Positions 63,189-64,000 of a DNA stretch of 64,000 nt are shown here, piece after piece. This DNA is from Clostridiales bacterium (GTDB lineage Bacteria > Bacillota > Clostridia > Lachnospirales > Lachnospiraceae): positions 1 through 64,000 of the forward strand of contig JAATFT010000079.1 of assembly GCA_015655075.1 (NCBI GenBank). The letters are read 5' to 3'. Within the stretch, counting starts at the first letter, position 1; every line of letters begins with the position of its first letter. Below the pieces are notes generated by a model. That model did not search any database and was not told the DNA's origin. It saw nothing but the letters and a program-made list of their open reading frames with translations. The translations under genes were made by a program, and so were the position numbers.

Positions 63189-64000
63189 ATGAACGAACAT
63201 GGTAGTTTATCAATTAATTCGGAAAATATTTTTCCCATAATTAAAAAATGGTTGTACTCGGATCATGACATTTTTTTCAGAGAATTAGTATCCAACGGAT
63301 GTGATGCGATTACAAAACTAAAAAAGCTTGAACTAATGGGTGAGGTAAGTCTTCCGGAAGACAATAAATATAAAATTGATATAATCGTGAATCCGGAAGA
63401 AAAAACGTTAAAATTCATCGACAACGGTATCGGCATGACTGGGGATGAAGTGAAAGAGTACATTAACCAGATTGCATTTTCCGGTGCTGCGGACTTTTTA
63501 AATAAATATAAGGATAAGGCAAGTGAGGAACAGATAATCGGGCATTTCGGATTAGGTTTTTACTCTGCATTTATGGTTGCCGATAAAGTCATAATAGACA
63601 CTTTATCCTGGCAGGAAGGGGCAGAAAGTGTTCATTGGGAATCAGAAGGCGGAACGGAATTTTCCATGAAGGAAAGCGACCTCAAGGAAAGAGGAACGGA
63701 AATTACCTTACACTTGAATGAAGATAGCTATGAATTTGCCAATGAATACCGTGCCAAGGAAGTTATACGGAAGTATTGTTCTTTTATGCCGGTGGAAATA
63801 TACTTTAAAAATGCCAACGCTCCGGATGAAGAGGAGGTAGAGGAGACAGAGGATACAGAAGAGGCAGAGGATACGGCTGATGAAAATATAATTGATGCTT
63901 CCGTAGATGAAGGCGGCAAGGTATCGGAAGAGGAAAGCGTTAAAGAGAAGCCTGTCCACAAAGAAGAGAAAAAGAAAGTCCCTAAAAAACCGGAACCGAT
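63189..64000 (+). CDS. htpG: Hsp90 chaperone HtpG, 5' part
   Basis: 270 residues to the window edge; the gene continues beyond. The ATP lid and pocket are intact: FFRELVSNGCDAITKL near 30 (Glu and Asn contacts), FIDNGIGMTGDE near 77 and IGHFGLGFYSAFMVAD near 117. After NANAP (about 210) comes an acidic run of Glu/Asp/Thr then Lys/Glu (to residue 270 at least), a charged linker of the kind known from eukaryotic Hsp90 and absent in E. coli HtpG. TAAAGGAGTG precedes the ATG. Confidence 0.95.
   Translation, partial: MNEHGSLSINSENIFPIIKKWLYSDHDIFFRELVSNGCDAITKLKKLELMGEVSLPEDNKYKIDIIVNPEEKTLKFIDNGIGMTGDEVKEYINQIAFSGAADFLNKYKDKASEEQIIGHFGLGFYSAFMVADKVIIDTLSWQEGAESVHWESEGGTEFSMKESDLKERGTEITLHLNEDSYEFANEYRAKEVIRKYCSFMPVEIYFKNANAPDEEEVEETEDTEEAEDTADENIIDASVDEGGKVSEEESVKEKPVHKEEKKKVPKKPEP

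Noticed and set aside
1-64000. CRISPR array, rRNA or tRNA genes
   Set aside because: The only tandem repeat (24891-25017) has no spacers. No tRNA cloverleaf or rRNA-like conserved run was noticed. A tRNAscan/Infernal run would be needed to be certain.

Overview
The window looks like a chromosomal segment of a low-GC anaerobic Firmicute, most likely a Lachnospiraceae/Clostridiales member. Pointers are strong AGGAGG-type ribosome sites, a T-box leader, an HrcA/CIRCE operator, a class-1B PyrK/PyrD pair, DUF5721- and DUF6320-like proteins, and anaerobic amine catabolism through a B12-dependent ammonia-lyase. I saw no rRNA, tRNA or CRISPR array. Family assignments come from reading motifs, not from database searches.

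Layout. (1) 1-1733: gene-poor, with a GC-rich stump of an ftsK/spoIIIE gene, one small gene and several hairpins. (2) 1.7-17.3 kb: pyrimidine synthesis genes in two blocks (pyrC-pyrF, then pyrK-pyrD-pyrE). They are separated by a broken flavin-reductase fragment, an HHH protein, a methionine T-box operon on the minus strand (transsulfuration enzyme plus C-S lyase), an aminopeptidase P, a cyclophilin, a YfhO-type membrane protein and a GT2 glycosyltransferase. (3) 17.5-32.6 kb: a divergent Tad/Flp-type secretion locus. It has a CpaB/SAF protein, three MinD/CpaE-like proteins lacking a normal P-loop, a CpaF ATPase, a fused TadB-TadC-like membrane protein, four small membrane-anchored pseudopilin-like proteins, an SLH-like protein and a 1083-residue secreted protein. 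(4) 33.0-49.2 kb: a catabolic island. It encodes an Ntn (C69) peptidase, a five-gene Dpp-type ABC importer, an ornithine-cyclodeaminase-family enzyme, an AraC regulator, EutA-EutB-EutC without any shell genes, and a four-gene opine/proline-oxidase-like amine dehydrogenase. (5) 49.6-64 kb: mixed genes. They include a nucleotidyltransferase, a Zn-phospholipase-C-like protein, an ABC-F protein with a defective second P-loop, an ABC-2 exporter, an esterase/acyltransferase/DUF6320 operon, a GH13 protein lacking its nucleophile, TraX, DUF5721 and the start of htpG behind a perfect CIRCE.

How the genes work together. The most interesting unit is the 33-49 kb island. An imported peptide- or opine-like compound could be cleaved by the Ntn hydrolase and/or oxidised by the FAD/Fe-S amine dehydrogenase. 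That would release ethanolamine for EutBC, which EutA keeps active. EutC lacks the N-terminal extension that targets it to microcompartments, and no shell genes are present, so the lyase is probably cytosolic. This pathway is inference. The Tad-like locus is the second candidate for a new variant system. Three MITE-like elements from two families and several gene remnants show repeated insertion and decay in the spaces between operons.
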